Assembly (NCBI GenBank): GCA_940671915.1
Contig: CALNVZ010003433.1
Span: forward strand, 52,626,882-52,690,881
DNA length: 64,000 nucleotides
DNA from: Paracentrotus lividus
Lineage: Eukaryota > Echinodermata > Echinoidea > Camarodonta > Echinidae
Reading direction: 5' to 3'
Part shown: positions 39,401 to 46,937 of the stretch, in pieces
Layout: each line of letters begins with the position of its first letter
Numbering within the stretch: the first letter of the stretch is position 1
Program-made: the position numbers and the translations under genes
The notes under the pieces: model-generated
Databases searched by the model: none
Told to the model about the DNA's origin: nothing
What the model saw: the letters and a program-made list of their open reading frames with translations, nothing else

Positions 39401-42400
39401 CTGTGTTCAACCCCAGGTGGTTTTGAAACTATGTTTTCACACTGTGTTCACAATGTGGAATGAGTGTGTTTTTACAGGCAGGGGTTTAGCTCTTTAAGTT
39501 TAAAAAAAAAAAAATCCAATTTTTAAATAACTTATTGGACGATGCAAACGACGCTAAAGTAAATCACTAGTATGTCATTAATTTTTGATATTTTTGGAGC
39601 AATTTGTATAAACATCAACGATAAATATTTGAGTCGGTTAATTGTAAAACATTAGCCTTTGTTTTTGTGCTCTCATTTGTCGTTTTTTACAAATAAACCT
39701 TTTAATGGTGTTTTTTGTTCTACATATTTTTACCTTTTCTCATTTATATTTTAAGCAGATCCCTCTAATGACCTATTTATTTTCCACCGACAAGCAGTGC
39801 TTAAACATGTCCTTGTTAAAAGTAACTGTAGATTTTTTTTTATCACAACCTTCTCTTAATGTTTTATTAAGCATATGAGATGCAATGACTTTTCAGTCAT
39901 AAAAATTGAATTCAGCTTGCGCTTCGCGCTTCATATCATTTGGTTATGTCATTTGCTATTAAACGAGGATATAATAACTCGTTTTTCATTGTCTATATCA
40001 ATGATTCAAGTTTTAACTTAAAAATGGCTTTATATAGCTACCTTTAAGACTACGAATCTCTCCATTTGTTTTTAGCTCTTTGACAGCCAAACAAGAAAAT
40101 GTGGATTTTAAACAACAAATTGCCTTCCTTATTGGAAATACTGCATTCGCGTTGACAATTGATTGGTAATGTAATGACCAATAATAATAATACCGGTTAA
40201 ACTTTTAAGGGGGTCTTCCATAGACTTTGCACGGGAGGGCCCTTATTTGCATTTCCTTGGATCACCTTGCCTAGGCCCCGGCTTTGGCACGGGTCGGGAT
40301 CGGTCGCCATCACAGGAGTCGTCGCTTTCAGCCCACCCGACGTCGGACGGTGCGGTAATCCTCATTTCTCGACGAAAATCCCCGTGACTTGCGTGTATTG
40401 AAGTTCGAGTCGAACGAACAGGACGACAAGAGGTGAGTCACTCGGACAGAACTCGCTTGCCGGTTACCCAATAACACCTCCTCTAATTACTCTTGTCCAA
40501 CAACATTCACCCTGCATGTAAGCATAATGTCCTAACTGAATCATCGGTGTTATTTTGTACACACAGCGCCGAGTCAAACATACGATGCTGAGTTATTTTT
40601 AAGTTCGCTGTTGAAAACTTGAAGAGGATTCTGGCGATTCGTTTCTCGAATCGAATTTCTTGTCATGTACGCGTTCGTAAAAATGGACTTAAAAAACTAG
40701 ACGCAAAAATAACCATCGTAAGAGTCATGTCCATCTACTATCTTTGCAAAAGAGTCATCAGGTATCAATTTTCATGTTATATTTAAAAATATAGAATTTT
40801 CTGAATTCGGCGGTCCTTCCATACATATTGTATGGGAAAGTTTATTGATTGAGTGAGTGAGCTGAGCAATGAGCTGAGCTGAGGTGGTTGTTGCAAGTCA
40901 CTGGGGTATATTCAATTCAGCTTCCTTTACCTTTGGGCTTTGTTGTTTAAATCATATCTTTCTTCTAAAATGATGTCGTGTATTTGTACGGTAGTTAAAT
41001 TATTCACGGATATAGGTTTTGATAAATTAGATCATAACGTTCAGAAAATAAATAAAATGTAATACTTCCCTTTCCGAGGATCCATACAATTTTGACTTGC
41101 AATAGGTCTTGAGATTTATGTTTTTGTGGTTTGATTTTCAATCAGTTTGAAAAATTTTCTTATACAAAATTAGTAAAGCAAAAGAAGTTGGGGGTTTTTT
41201 AATAACTATTTAACAATAAAGGGAAGTCTACTAAAGAAGGTGTTAATCTTATCATTTGTACAGATCTGTCCACCTCTGCTCCTTTATCTACTTGATATTT
41301 GAACAATCTCCAGATGACCCTTTTCTGCTGCCCATGAAGAGGCGTTTCGCCAAGACTATTTCCTTTGTGTTAACTCCGCTCCGTTAGTTACAGACATTGA
41401 ACGGTATCTAGATGACCATTTCTCAGCAGCCACAGAAGAGGTGTTCCTCATATTTGTCTGTAGTGTTCACCTCTTGCTCTTTTCCCACCATTTATATTGA
41501 ACGATCTCAATGATTGCCTTCATTTGCGACCACGAAGAGTTGTCTACTTCATTGTCTGTTCTTGTCCACCTCTGCTTCCTTTATACACTAGATATTGAAC
41601 GTCCCTAGATGACCTTCTTTGCAGGCTAAATGAAGTGGTGTTCCTCATATTTGTCTGTTAGTGTTCACCTCTGCTCCTTTATTCCACTTAGTATTGAACC
41701 GATCTCCAGAATGACCCTTTTCTGCTGGCCCATTGAAGAGGCGTTCGCCCAAGACTATCTCCCTTTGTTCACTCTGCTCCGTGAATCGCTAGATATTGAA
41801 CGGTATCTGATGGACCCTGTCGAGACTATTGTGGGTGGTGTAGATCATGATTCCCCATCCAATGGATGTCTGCTCCTCTTTCCACATATACTGACAACGT
41901 CAAAGACCTGTCCATGATGTGCGCAATTGAAGAGGGGATTACGATTTGTATCGCTGATATAAATGGTTAGCCCTTATTTGCTTAACTAGATTACTTTACG
42001 GTGCCTAAATGACTCATTTTTGGAGGCAGTGAAGAGGTGTTAATCTATCATTGGTTCAGATCTGTTCCACCTCTGCTCCTTTATCTACTAGATATTGAAC
42101 AATCTCCGATGACCCTTTCTTGGCTGCCCATTAAGATGGCGTTTCGCAAAGACTATTTCCTTTGTTAACCTCTGCTCGTTAGTTTTTAACTGAAGTGAAC
42201 GGTATCTAGGATACCATTCCATGCGCCACCAGAGAGGTGTTCCTCACATATTTGTCTTGTAGTGTTCACTCTGTCCTTTATCCACCGATATTGAAACGAC
42301 TCTCAAGTGACTTCATTTGCGCCCACGAAGGGTGTTGCCTTACTCATTGTCTGTTCTGTCCACCTTGCTCTTTATTTACACTTAGATATTGAACGTCCTA

Positions 42401-45400
42401 TGATGACCTTCTTTGCAGCAAAATGAAGAGGTGTTCCTCCATATTTGTCTGTAGTGTTCACCTCTGCTCTTTATCCACTAGTATTGAACTCTCAGTGACC
42501 CTTTCTTGCTGCCCATGAAGAGGCGTTTCGCCCAAAGACTATTTTCTCTTTCGTTAACCTCCGCTCGTGTTACTAGACATTTGAACGGTATCTTAAATGA
42601 CCATTCAATGCGCCATCAGAAGAGTGTTCCTCCATATTTTTCTTGTAGTGTTCACCTCTGCTCCTTTATTCCACCAGGATATTGAACGATCTTTCAAGAT
42701 GACCTTTTCTCTGCAGGTCCACGAGAGGTGTTGTTCGTCCATTCATTAGTCTGTCTTGTCCACTCTGCTCTTTAATCACTAGATATTTCAACACTCTCAG
42801 GTAACCTTCTTTGCAGCCAATAAGGGTGATGTACCATATTGTTCTTTTCTTGGTCCACCTCGCGCCGTGATCACTAGATATTGACGTTCTAGTATGCCAT
42901 GATCTTTAAAGCCTTGTGGAGTGGTGTAGATTTATGATCCCATTTCATGGATGTCTGCCTCCTCTTTTTCCACAAAGTATGCACCTTCAGCTTACCATGA
43001 TGTGCAGCGAATGAGAGGGGTACGTTTTGTTATCTGATATAAGGGTGGCCCCTTTGCTAAGTAGTAGATACTTTACAGTCTACATGCCTTGGAGGCCAAG
43101 TGAAGAGGTGTAAACTCCATCATTGGTCAGATCTGGTCCACCTTTGCTCCTTTATCTCACTCAGATATTGACGATCTCAATGTATGACCTAGTAATTGCA
43201 GCCTAACGAGAGGTGTTCCTACGATCATTGTCTGTCTTGTCCACCTCTGCTCCTTTATACACTTAGATTATTTGAACGATCCCTAGATGACCCTTCTTTT
43301 GCGGCCAATGAAGAGGTTGTTCGTCCATCATTGTCTGTCCTTGCTTCCACCTCTGCTCCTTTAATCATAGACATTTGGAACGATCTCCAGATTGGACTAT
43401 TTTCTGCAGCCAAGACGAAGAGTGTCCTACATATTGTCTGTTCTTGTCCACCTCTGCTCCTTTATACACTAGATAATTGAACGATCCCTAAGATGACCCT
43501 TCTTGCGGCCAATGAAGAGGTGTTCGTCCATATTTGTCTGTAGTGTTCACCTCTGTCTCCTTTATCTACTAGATATTGAACAATCTCCAGATGACCCTTT
43601 TTGCTTGCCCATGAAGAGGCGTTCTGCCAGATATTTTCCTTTGTTAACCTCGCTTCCGTTAGTTCTAGACTTGAACGGTTATCAGCTAGATGACCATTCC
43701 ATGCAGCCACCAGAAGAGGTGTTCCTCCATATTTGTCTGTAGTGTTCACCTCTGCTCCTTTATCCACCAGATATTCAACGATCTCAAGATGACCTTCATT
43801 TGCAGCCCAACGAAGAGGTGTTCCTACATCATTGTCTGTCTTGTCCACCTCTACTCCTTTATACACTAGATATTGAACGATCCCTAGATGACCCTTCTTT
43901 GCGGCCAAATGAAGAGGTGTTCCTCCATATTTGTCTGTAGTGTTCACCTCTGCTCCTTTATCCACCAGATATTGAACGATCTCAAGATGACCTTTCTCTG
44001 CAGTCCAACGAAGAGGTGTTCGTCCATCATTGTCCGTCTTGTCCACCTCTGCTCCTTTAATCACTAGATATTCAACAATCTCAAGGTGACCCTCCTTTGC
44101 AGCCCAAATAAGAGGTGTGTACCCATAATTGTCTTTCTTGTCCACCTCTGCGCCGTGAATCACTAGATATTGAACAGTATCTAATAGACCATGATCTGAA
44201 GCCTTGTGGAGTGGTGTAGATTCATGATCCCCTATCCAATGGATGTCTGCTCCTCTTTCCACAAGATACTGCACAACTTCAAGCTTACCTTCGTGTGCAG
44301 CGAAATGAAGAGGGGTACGATTGTTTGTTATCGCTTTTGATATCAAGGTGGCCCTTGCTAAGAGTAGATACTTTACAGTGCCTCCATGGCCAATTTATGG
44401 AGGCCAGTGAAGAGGTGTAATCCTCATTGTCAGGATCTGTCCAACCTCTGACTCTTTATCTACTAGATATTGGAACAATTCTCCAGAGACCCTTTTCTGC
44501 TGCCATTTGAAGAGCGTTGCCCAAGACTATTCCTTTGTTAACCTCCGCTCCGTTAGTTACTAGACATTGAACGGTATTAGATGATCCATTCCATTGCACA
44601 CCAGAGAGGTAGTTCCTCCATATTTGTTCTGTAGTGTTCAACCTCTGCTCCTTATTCCACCGATATGAACGATCTCAAGTGACTTCATTTGCACAGCCCA
44701 ACGAAGAGGTGTTCCTACATCATTGTCTGTCTTGTCCACCTCTGCTCCTTTATACACTAGATATTGAACGATCCCTAGATGACCGTTCTTTGCAGCCCAA
44801 CAAAGAGGTGTTCCACCATATTTGTCTGTCTTGTCCACCTCTGCTCCTTTAATCACTAGATATTGAACAATCTCAAGATGACCTTTCTCTGCAGCCTTGT
44901 GAAGTGGTGTAGATTCATGATTCCCAATCCAATGGATGTCTGCTCCTCTTTCCACAAGATACTGCACAACTTCAAGCTTACCTTCGTGTGCAGCGAAATG
45001 AAGAGGGGTACGATTTTTGTTATCGCTGATATCAAGGGTGGCCCCTTTGCTAAGTAGATACTTTACAGTGCCTCCATGGCCATTATTGGAGGCCCAGTGA
45101 AGAGGTGTAGATCTATCATTGTCAGCTCTGTCCACCTCTGCTCCTTTATATACTAGATATTGAACGATCTCAAGATGACCTTCCTTTGCAGCCCAACGAA
45201 GAGGTGTTTGTCCATATTTGTCTGTCGTGTTCACCTCTGCTCCTTTATCCACCAGATATTGAACGATCTCAAGATGACCTTTCTCTGCAGTCCAACGAAG
45301 AGGTGTTCGTCCATCATTGTCTGTCTTGTCCACCTCTGCTCCTTTAATCACTAGATATTCAACAATCTCAAGGTGACCCTCCTTTGCAGCCCAAATAAGA

Positions 45401-46326
45401 GGTGTGTACCCATAATTGTCTTTCTTGTCCACCTCTGCGCCGTGAATCACTAGATATTGAACGGTATCTAAGAGACCATGATCTGAAGCCATGTGGAGTG
45501 GTGTAGATTCATGATCCCCCATCCAATGGATGTCTGCTCCTCTTTCCACAAGATACTGCACAACTTCAAGCTTACCATGATGTGCAGCCAAATGAAGAGG
45601 GGTACGATTTTTGTTATCGCTGATATCAAGGGTGGCCCCTTTGCTAAGTAGATACTTTACAGTGCCTCCATGGCCATTATTGGAGGCCAAGTGAAGAGGT
45701 GTAAATCCATCATTGTCAGATCTGTCCACCTCTGCTCCTTTATCTACTAGATATTGAACGATCCCAAGATGACCTTTTTCTGCAGCCTCCAAAAGAGGAG
45801 TACTTCCACCACTGTCTATCTTGTCCACCTCTGCTCCTTTATTCACTAGATATTGAATGATCTCCAGATGACCGTTCTTTGCAGCCCAACAAAGAGGTGT
45901 TCGTCCATCATTGTCTGTCTTGTCCACCTCTGCTCCTTTATCAACTAGACATTGAACGATCTCCAGATGACTATTCTCTGCAGCCAAGCGAAGTGGTGTT
46001 TGTCCATCATTTCTGTCTGTCTTCTCCAACTCTGCTCCTTTATTCACTAGATATTGAACTATATCAAGATGGCCTTTTTCTGACGCTTTGTGAAGGGATG
46101 TCATACCTTGATTATCTAAATGGTTAATATTTGCTTTCTTGTCTACAAGATATTGAACGATTTCCAGATGACCCTCTTGTGAAGCGCACTGAAGGGGAGA
46201 CAGGTTCTCATTGTTAGTGCAGTTAAGGTCCGCTCCATTTTCTGCTTCTTTTCTAACAGCATCCAAATCACCCTTCACAGAATAAAAATGAAGAGTTGAT
46301 GTCTTATTTTCACCATGTTGTTCCAT
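10470..46326 (-). CDS. Gene A: giant ankyrin-repeat, ZU5, UPA, Death-domain protein
   Basis: Minus-strand model of 14 exons: 46326-36590, 33279-33205, 32034-31895, 31358-31214, 30900-30688, 30186-30029, 27013-26979, 26771-26397, 15721-15510, 15023-14910, 14400-14241, 11917-11627, 10960-10860, 10544-10470. Every junction is GT/AG and the phases (0,0,2,0,0,2,1,1,0,0,1,1,0) chain without a break to a TAA stop. Exons 2-14 give 697 residues after the ankyrin exon. Domain order: many 33-residue ankyrin units, ZU5-like beta domain, UPA, Death domain, Lys/Glu-rich linker, Arg-rich tail. This resembles ankyrin/UNC5/PIDD-type adaptors; Death domains bind other Death domains in apoptosis or NF-kB signalling. 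No signal peptide or membrane segment is seen, so it is likely cytosolic, with a possible nuclear signal in the tail. Exon 1 is damaged by assembly errors and a gap. Confidence 0.8.
10860..10960 (-). CDS. Gene A exon 13 (charged linker)
   Basis: A 101-nt exon with acceptor CTAATAG and donor GACGG/GTAAGG. It encodes a Glu/Lys/Ser-rich hydrophilic linker (NEKESDNESFEEQELKTSQK) ending YIHGR. Confidence 0.75.
11120..11400. repeat. Short degenerate direct repeat in intron 12
   Basis: Three loosely similar units around TAGGGGGTAAT with CTTCCCCTACAACAGC-type segments (near 11240, 11290 and 11340). Purpose unknown; the rest of the intron is AT-rich. Confidence 0.5.
11627..11917 (-). CDS. Gene A exon 12 (Death domain)
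   Basis: A 291-nt exon, phase 1 to 1, acceptor TTGTAG, donor GCAG/GTAACG. It encodes a Death-fold pattern: YYHLGVALGLSYRTLDDIQ as helices 1-2, a polar loop, then AAVQMIRSWKSMLPSNPAI as the conserved helix with the usual central tryptophan, and ENLQTIWASINNEEYAD as the last helix. The module mediates homotypic assembly. Confidence 0.8.
11918..12858. other. Gene A intron 11, upper part
   Basis: AT-rich intron sequence without a recognisable gene or repeat family. Short open frames are not supported. Confidence 0.4.
12859..13377. mobile_element. MITE with CGTCACACTGAG ends and internal GTTCGTAGTACGTCC motif
   Basis: The ends are inverted: GCCGTCACACTGAGGTCGTT at the left, and CCGTCACACTGAGCTCGTT on the complement of the right. 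Inside are repeated variants of CGTTCGTAGTACGTCC, ACGTTCTTGCCCGTTT and CTCGTTCA. No transposase. It lies in intron 11 of gene A. Confidence 0.7.
13378..14240. other. Gene A intron 11, lower part
   Basis: AT-rich intron sequence; no repeat or gene recognised. Confidence 0.4.
14241..14400 (-). CDS. Gene A exon 11 (UPA end)
   Basis: A 160-nt exon, phase 0 to 1, acceptor ATCACAG, donor GACG/GTGAGT. It encodes ILPAREVFNKNKTLVSLVAI, then HPSDTNAKMNTLTLQTASGT and a final KLGTMSFIAMFD, the beta-strand pattern closing a UPA domain. Confidence 0.8.
14548..14645. mobile_element. Small MITE with GGGCCCATATTCATAAA ends
   Basis: A 98-bp element with perfect 17-bp terminal inverted repeats and no coding capacity, in intron 10 of gene A. 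Confidence 0.8.
14910..15023 (-). CDS. Gene A exon 10 (UPA middle)
   Basis: A 114-nt exon, phase 0 to 0, acceptor ATCCAG, donor CAGATG/GTAATT. It encodes EILMDEEARSYRQVHPSKGF followed by ILEPHSPDLVLRCGDRQM, continuing the UPA fold from exon 9. Confidence 0.85.
15510..15721 (-). CDS. Gene A exon 9 (ZU5/UPA junction)
   Basis: A 212-nt exon, phase 1 to 0, acceptor ATTCAG, donor GTGGAG/GTAATT. It encodes ELWIPVEFNKHTNGKRLLCS, then CGQYIAMRVYIHEDTPGMVE, a typical UPA entry. The HFS tripeptide of gene B is not present; the matching segment reads IGKFDQSELW. The intron to exon 8 is about 10.7 kb and carries most of the mobile DNA. Confidence 0.85.
15722..16953. other. Gene A intron 8, left part
   Basis: Non-coding. 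A C/A run with CAAAAA repeats lies at 15924-15980, GCGCGC-rich tracts at about 16480-16510 and 16630-16670, and a poly-A run at 16903-16925. A phrase around AATGGCCTGAAACATACT near 16690 recurs near 17272, hinting at a degenerate tandem family. Confidence 0.45.
16954..17699 (+). repeat. Direct repeat copy 1 (partner at 25200-25936)
   Basis: About 745 bases that recur in the same orientation at 25200-25936 with many one-base indels. Both start around AACTCTG then AAAAGATAA and end GGTGATATGTACATACG. The repeat brackets an 8-kb block holding the non-LTR element. The indel-dominated differences suggest a gap-fill overlap. Confidence 0.8.
17700..18965. other. Intron 8, non-coding with small repeats
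   Basis: Includes a GC-rich stretch at 18050-18160, a duplicated TTTCTTACGCGGTAA phrase (near 18491 and 18715), and an inverted pair around AAGAAATAGAC / GTCTATTTCTT (18823-18872). No gene. Confidence 0.5.
18966..19637. mobile_element. MITE-like sequence with GGTATCCTGAAAAT ends
   Basis: The left edge GGCCGGTATCCTGAAAATTG and the complement of the right edge (GGTATTTCTGAAATTATCC) are similar inverted ends, both followed by TTATCTTA-type sequence. A related right end (complement of TTGTCGGAATACGCCCC) occurs at about 24950-24968, so a larger element may have been split by the non-LTR insertion. Confidence 0.5.
19650..22300 (-). pseudogene. Non-LTR reverse transcriptase region, indel-riddled
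   Basis: No long frame exists, but fragments in shifting minus-strand frames follow the order of a CR1/Rex/Jockey-type reverse transcriptase. ELAPALCLFNATLHQGKI lies near 22000, DFSKAF-like residues near 21490, a DLPQVSL piece near 21190, a DDAQF piece near 21140, LEYSSTVWDPHT with RRAALFVT near 20420-20510, and LPPSTLL-like residues near 19860. These are a pre-finger segment, catalytic-region pieces and the typical C-terminal block. Indels every few dozen bases look like raw long-read errors rather than old decay, because the adjoining endonuclease part is clean. Confidence 0.65.
22551..24150 (-). pseudogene. Non-LTR retrotransposon PHD finger and endonuclease region
   Basis: Minus strand. 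The first part (24150-23653) carries a PHD-type zinc finger: CGVCHKAV, CDNCDTWYHTDCMGM, and after an in-frame TAG at 23655-23653 the closing TWICSKC. The same frame then runs to 22666 through a Ser-rich linker into an apurinic-type endonuclease with VNETWLKP, ISAYRPP, GGDFNLPDFN and GDHDMVL motifs. A frameshift near 22725 passes into a frame with SVIRTFGNRLIEEN, the usual spacer before reverse transcriptase. The PHD-endonuclease order fits CR1/L2-like elements. One stop and one shift make this copy defective as read. Confidence 0.8.
24160..25199. other. 5' flank of the non-LTR element, then GC-rich sequence
   Basis: 24160-24540 may be the element's 5' UTR. 24880-24970 resembles the TTATCTTA-type MITE end. 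25000-25180 is unusually GC-rich with GCGCGC runs. No gene recognised. Confidence 0.4.
25200..25936 (+). repeat. Direct repeat copy 2 (partner at 16954-17699)
   Basis: Indel-rich version of copy 1. Followed by a C run and a T run of over 30 bases (25976-26020). Confidence 0.8.
25976..26020. repeat. Poly-C/poly-T tract
   Basis: About 12 C, then G, C and a run of over 30 T. Such a tract is prone to assembly error. Confidence 0.9.
26397..26771 (-). CDS. Gene A exon 8 (ZU5-like domain)
   Basis: A 375-nt exon, phase 1 to 1, acceptor CACACAG, donor TTCAG/GTAGAT. It encodes VGFEGGDLTIDGYDVRVTIP, the GG..L...G..V.IP opening of ZU5, then EPGSSELASIGIIE. Later SPKSVTMSIPHSASV is the second-half strand that corresponds to [11 protein letters not shown] in gene B. 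Confidence 0.85.
26979..27013 (-). CDS. Gene A exon 7 (35-nt micro-exon)
   Basis: Only 35 nt, acceptor TCTTGCAG, donor CGTG/GTAAGT. It converts phase 2 to phase 1 and encodes VSDHESIQKLR. Its sole support is strong splice signals and an exact phase fit between exons 6 and 8. Confidence 0.75.
27049..27338 (+). pseudogene. RTE-type retrotransposon 3' fragment
   Basis: The plus-strand frame reads LRKLLGISYREHKTNEYV, then LATVKRRKLTWFGHLTR and NSLSKTILQ. One frame over, near the end, is SWTENVKTWT. This is the familiar C-terminal block of RTE/BovB-like reverse transcriptases. It is truncated, lies in intron 6 of gene A, and runs straight into the ACAATTACCCC array. Confidence 0.8.
27339..27600 (+). 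repeat. ACAATTACCCC array, forward arm
   Basis: Variable-length units of GGACAATTACCCCCGA, about 13-20 bases each. The long plus-strand frame here (GQLPPRTITP-type) is an artefact of the repeat. Confidence 0.9.
27736..27948 (+). repeat. ACAATTACCCC array, second forward block
   Basis: Same units, more divergent. Each forward block is followed by a related unique segment (around TTGATGTTGGAATTCAAG at 27610 and its variant at 27946), suggesting a block duplication. Confidence 0.85.
28126..28584. mobile_element. Inner fold-back with TTATTATGCATCAGAAA ends
   Basis: Bases 28126-28159 pair with 28548-28584 as imperfect inverted repeats. The pair lies concentrically between the forward and inverted ACAATTACCCC arrays. 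Confidence 0.7.
28782..29110 (-). repeat. ACAATTACCCC array, inverted arm
   Basis: Units such as GGGGGTAATTGTCCTCGG, the reverse complement of the 27339-27948 blocks. Together they bound a fold-back structure of about 1.77 kb. Confidence 0.9.
29180..29321. repeat. (TG)n microsatellites
   Basis: Two TG runs, the longer at about 29279-29321. Confidence 0.9.
29322..30028. other. Gene A intron 6, distal part
   Basis: AT-rich intron; nothing recognised. Confidence 0.4.
30029..30186 (-). CDS. Gene A exon 6 (ankyrin-type)
   Basis: A 158-nt exon, phase 0 to 2, acceptor TTCCTAG, donor GATTC/GTAAGT. It encodes ALVQYLLDQGSDINVQDTHG and YTALQYTRSEV, a last divergent ankyrin unit before the ZU5 exons. 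Confidence 0.85.
30187..30687. other. Gene A intron 5
   Basis: AT-rich, with a T run of about 30 at 30458-30486. Confidence 0.5.
30688..30900 (-). CDS. Gene A exon 5 (ankyrin repeats)
   Basis: A 213-nt exon, phase 0 to 0. It encodes DKDGLTPLHLATIRGLTSII, EMLLKSGAALNLQSNNGQTA and LHLAVRM: two ankyrin units. A poly-A run of about 23 (30906-30928) lies just before the acceptor on the plus strand. Confidence 0.9.
31214..31358 (-). CDS. Gene A exon 4 (ankyrin repeats)
   Basis: A 145-nt exon, phase 2 to 0, acceptor TGTACAG, donor CATCG/GTGAGG. It encodes GNEKVVQQLLDRKASVWREN and KGQIPLHLAISAGTAVVGHL. Confidence 0.9.
31359..31894. other. Gene A intron 3
   Basis: AT-rich intron; no repeat or gene recognised. 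Confidence 0.4.
31895..32034 (-). CDS. Gene A exon 3 (ankyrin repeats)
   Basis: A 140-nt exon, phase 0 to 2, acceptor TTTATAG, donor GTTAG/GTACAT. It encodes TPLMICVKKGHLECVRVLLD, SNADVEIEDEEGWTALHYSA. Confidence 0.9.
32117..33110. mobile_element. CACACTGTG palindrome element, copy 1
   Basis: The ends are inverted: CCCTGCTGGAAAGA at 32117 and TCTTTCCAGCAGGG at 33110. The outer 450 and 170 bases are packed with TTCACACTGTGAA, CACAGTGTGGATAACC and CACAATGTG words, most self-complementary around CACACTGTG/CACAGTGTG. The centre is AT-rich and non-coding. It sits in intron 2 of gene A. Confidence 0.85.
33205..33279 (-). CDS. Gene A exon 2 (acidic linker)
   Basis: A 75-nt exon, phase 0 to 0, acceptor GATTACAG, donor GAAAT/GTACCT. 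It encodes 25 residues beginning DNEGTSSGSQDDNIVIVEHD, an acidic break between the giant ankyrin exon and the small ankyrin exons. Confidence 0.7.
33430..34080. repeat. GAGTCTTTAAGACTC motif cluster
   Basis: Scattered GAGTCTT and AAGACTC words, sometimes fused as the palindrome GAGTCTTTAAGACTC (about 33991 and 34051), on either side of an AT-rich centre. I found no clear terminal repeats, so element status is unproven. Confidence 0.5.
34241..34813. mobile_element. CACACTGTG palindrome element, copy 2
   Basis: Ends CCCTGCTGGGAAGAACACAC and the complement of GTGTGTTCTTTCCAGCAGGG. The whole body is CACACTGTG/CACAGTGTG words, with two near-identical halves around ATTCACACTGTGAAAATCTG. A damaged third copy is at 39197-39483. 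Confidence 0.9.
34814..36589. other. Gene A intron 1, sequence later duplicated at 39.5-41.2 kb
   Basis: Non-coding AT-rich intron with a GC-richer stretch at 35590-35900 whose open frames match no family. The whole interval recurs, with indels, at about 39490-41228. Confidence 0.55.
36590..46326 (-). CDS. Gene A exon 1: giant ankyrin-repeat exon (assembly-damaged)
   Basis: The minus strand starts at ATG 46326 (MEQHGENKTSTLHFYSVKGD). A clean frame runs to about 44700 with some 16 ankyrin units of the type GHLEIVQYLVDKGAEV plus TPLHLAA. Clean frames of the same kind lie at about 43750-44340, 37960-39171 and 36590-36985. Units are 99 bases and form higher-order blocks: a distinctive set with ATLDISDNKNRTPLHFAAH and ERGADIHWMGDHESTPLHK recurs six units (594 bases) apart at 45.6 and 45.0 kb. 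The exon appears to end at CTTTTA/GTAGAC (36590) in phase 0. Intervening frameshifts, the N gap and the 39197-41230 block (a noisy copy of intron 1) look like assembly artefacts, so the true repeat number is unknown. A GTG seven codons upstream is a less likely start. Confidence 0.7.
37020..37955 (-). other. Indel-rich patch of the ankyrin exon with foreign insert
   Basis: Ankyrin units remain recognisable but carry one-base indels every 10-40 bases. About 37640-37795 is unrelated sequence (includes TTTTTTATTTTCTTTTTGCA and GTTTACAACCATACGCGCG) with no ankyrin similarity. Confidence 0.7.
39172..39196. other. Assembly gap of 25 N
   Basis: Exactly 25 N separate clean ankyrin sequence from a noisy copy of the CACACTGTG element. 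A fixed gap length is typical of automated gap filling. Confidence 0.98.
39197..43740. repeat. Noisy duplicate of 34.5-39.17 kb
   Basis: 39197-39483 copies the end of the CACACTGTG element, 39490-41228 copies intron 1, and 41230-43740 copies the ankyrin exon, all collinear with 34530-39171 and full of single-base indels. I read this as an unpolished long-read extension of the same locus rather than a second gene. Confidence 0.75.
44340..44700 (-). other. Second indel-rich patch in the ankyrin exon
   Basis: Single-base losses and gains break the ankyrin frame between two clean segments. Confidence 0.7.
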
Positions 46327-46793
46327 GTTCAAGTCATGTAACACTCGTTTGAGGTTAAATACACATTAGTATCCAGGTGAGATTTTAGCCAAAGACGACC
46401 TCCCAAACTATGTTCCTGTGCCATGCAGCACCTATCCACCTCGGCAATAATTCCATACGACTACACGGCAAAGTGCTAAACATGTTAGTTTATAGCTCTA
46501 GTCTTTCTGATCAATAAAGCACATATAGGCCCAATGAAATGTTAAACAATCATGTTAACTTCTGCTCGATCCTTACATACATCTTCTACAAAGTTTTGTA
46601 ATTTCGTCTTGATCGGTATCCCGCAATATAAAATGTACACACGGAGTGCAGACGAAGTTTAGTCTTTCGCTTTTGATATTGGTTAATAAGTTCAGAGTCC
46701 ATGATATTTGTGATGAATAAATGCCTCTATGAAATTCTTATTGATACAAGCTTTACAAGTCCAATGAGGCGTATCCGTGGTTTTTCAATGGAT

Positions 46794-46801
46794 TATTTAT
46801 A
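46794..46801 (-). promoter_or_regulatory. TATA box candidate of gene A
   Basis: TATAAATA on the minus strand, about 470 bases before the start codon. Inverted CCAAT boxes lie 80-145 bases further upstream, a normal core-promoter spacing. Confidence 0.45.
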
Positions 46802-46880
46802 CAATCTTTGACCTACAATTTATATGCCCTGTAACATAAACAGCTACGATTATTATTGCAAATGTGAAACGACGGCTCTG

Positions 46881-46937
46881 ATTGGTTCACAGTGAGAATT
46901 TTATGCAAGAAGTACATGCAACAACAACCCTGATTGG
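46881..46937 (-). promoter_or_regulatory. Two CCAAT boxes
   Basis: ACCAATCAG (CCAAT at 46885-46881) and GCCAATCAG (CCAAT at 46937-46933) on the minus strand match the NF-Y consensus core. Confidence 0.45.

Noticed and set aside
41230..43740. A second, pseudogenised ankyrin gene
   Set aside because: Collinear with 36590-39171, including the intron beyond, with indel-type differences. Assembly error is the simpler reading.
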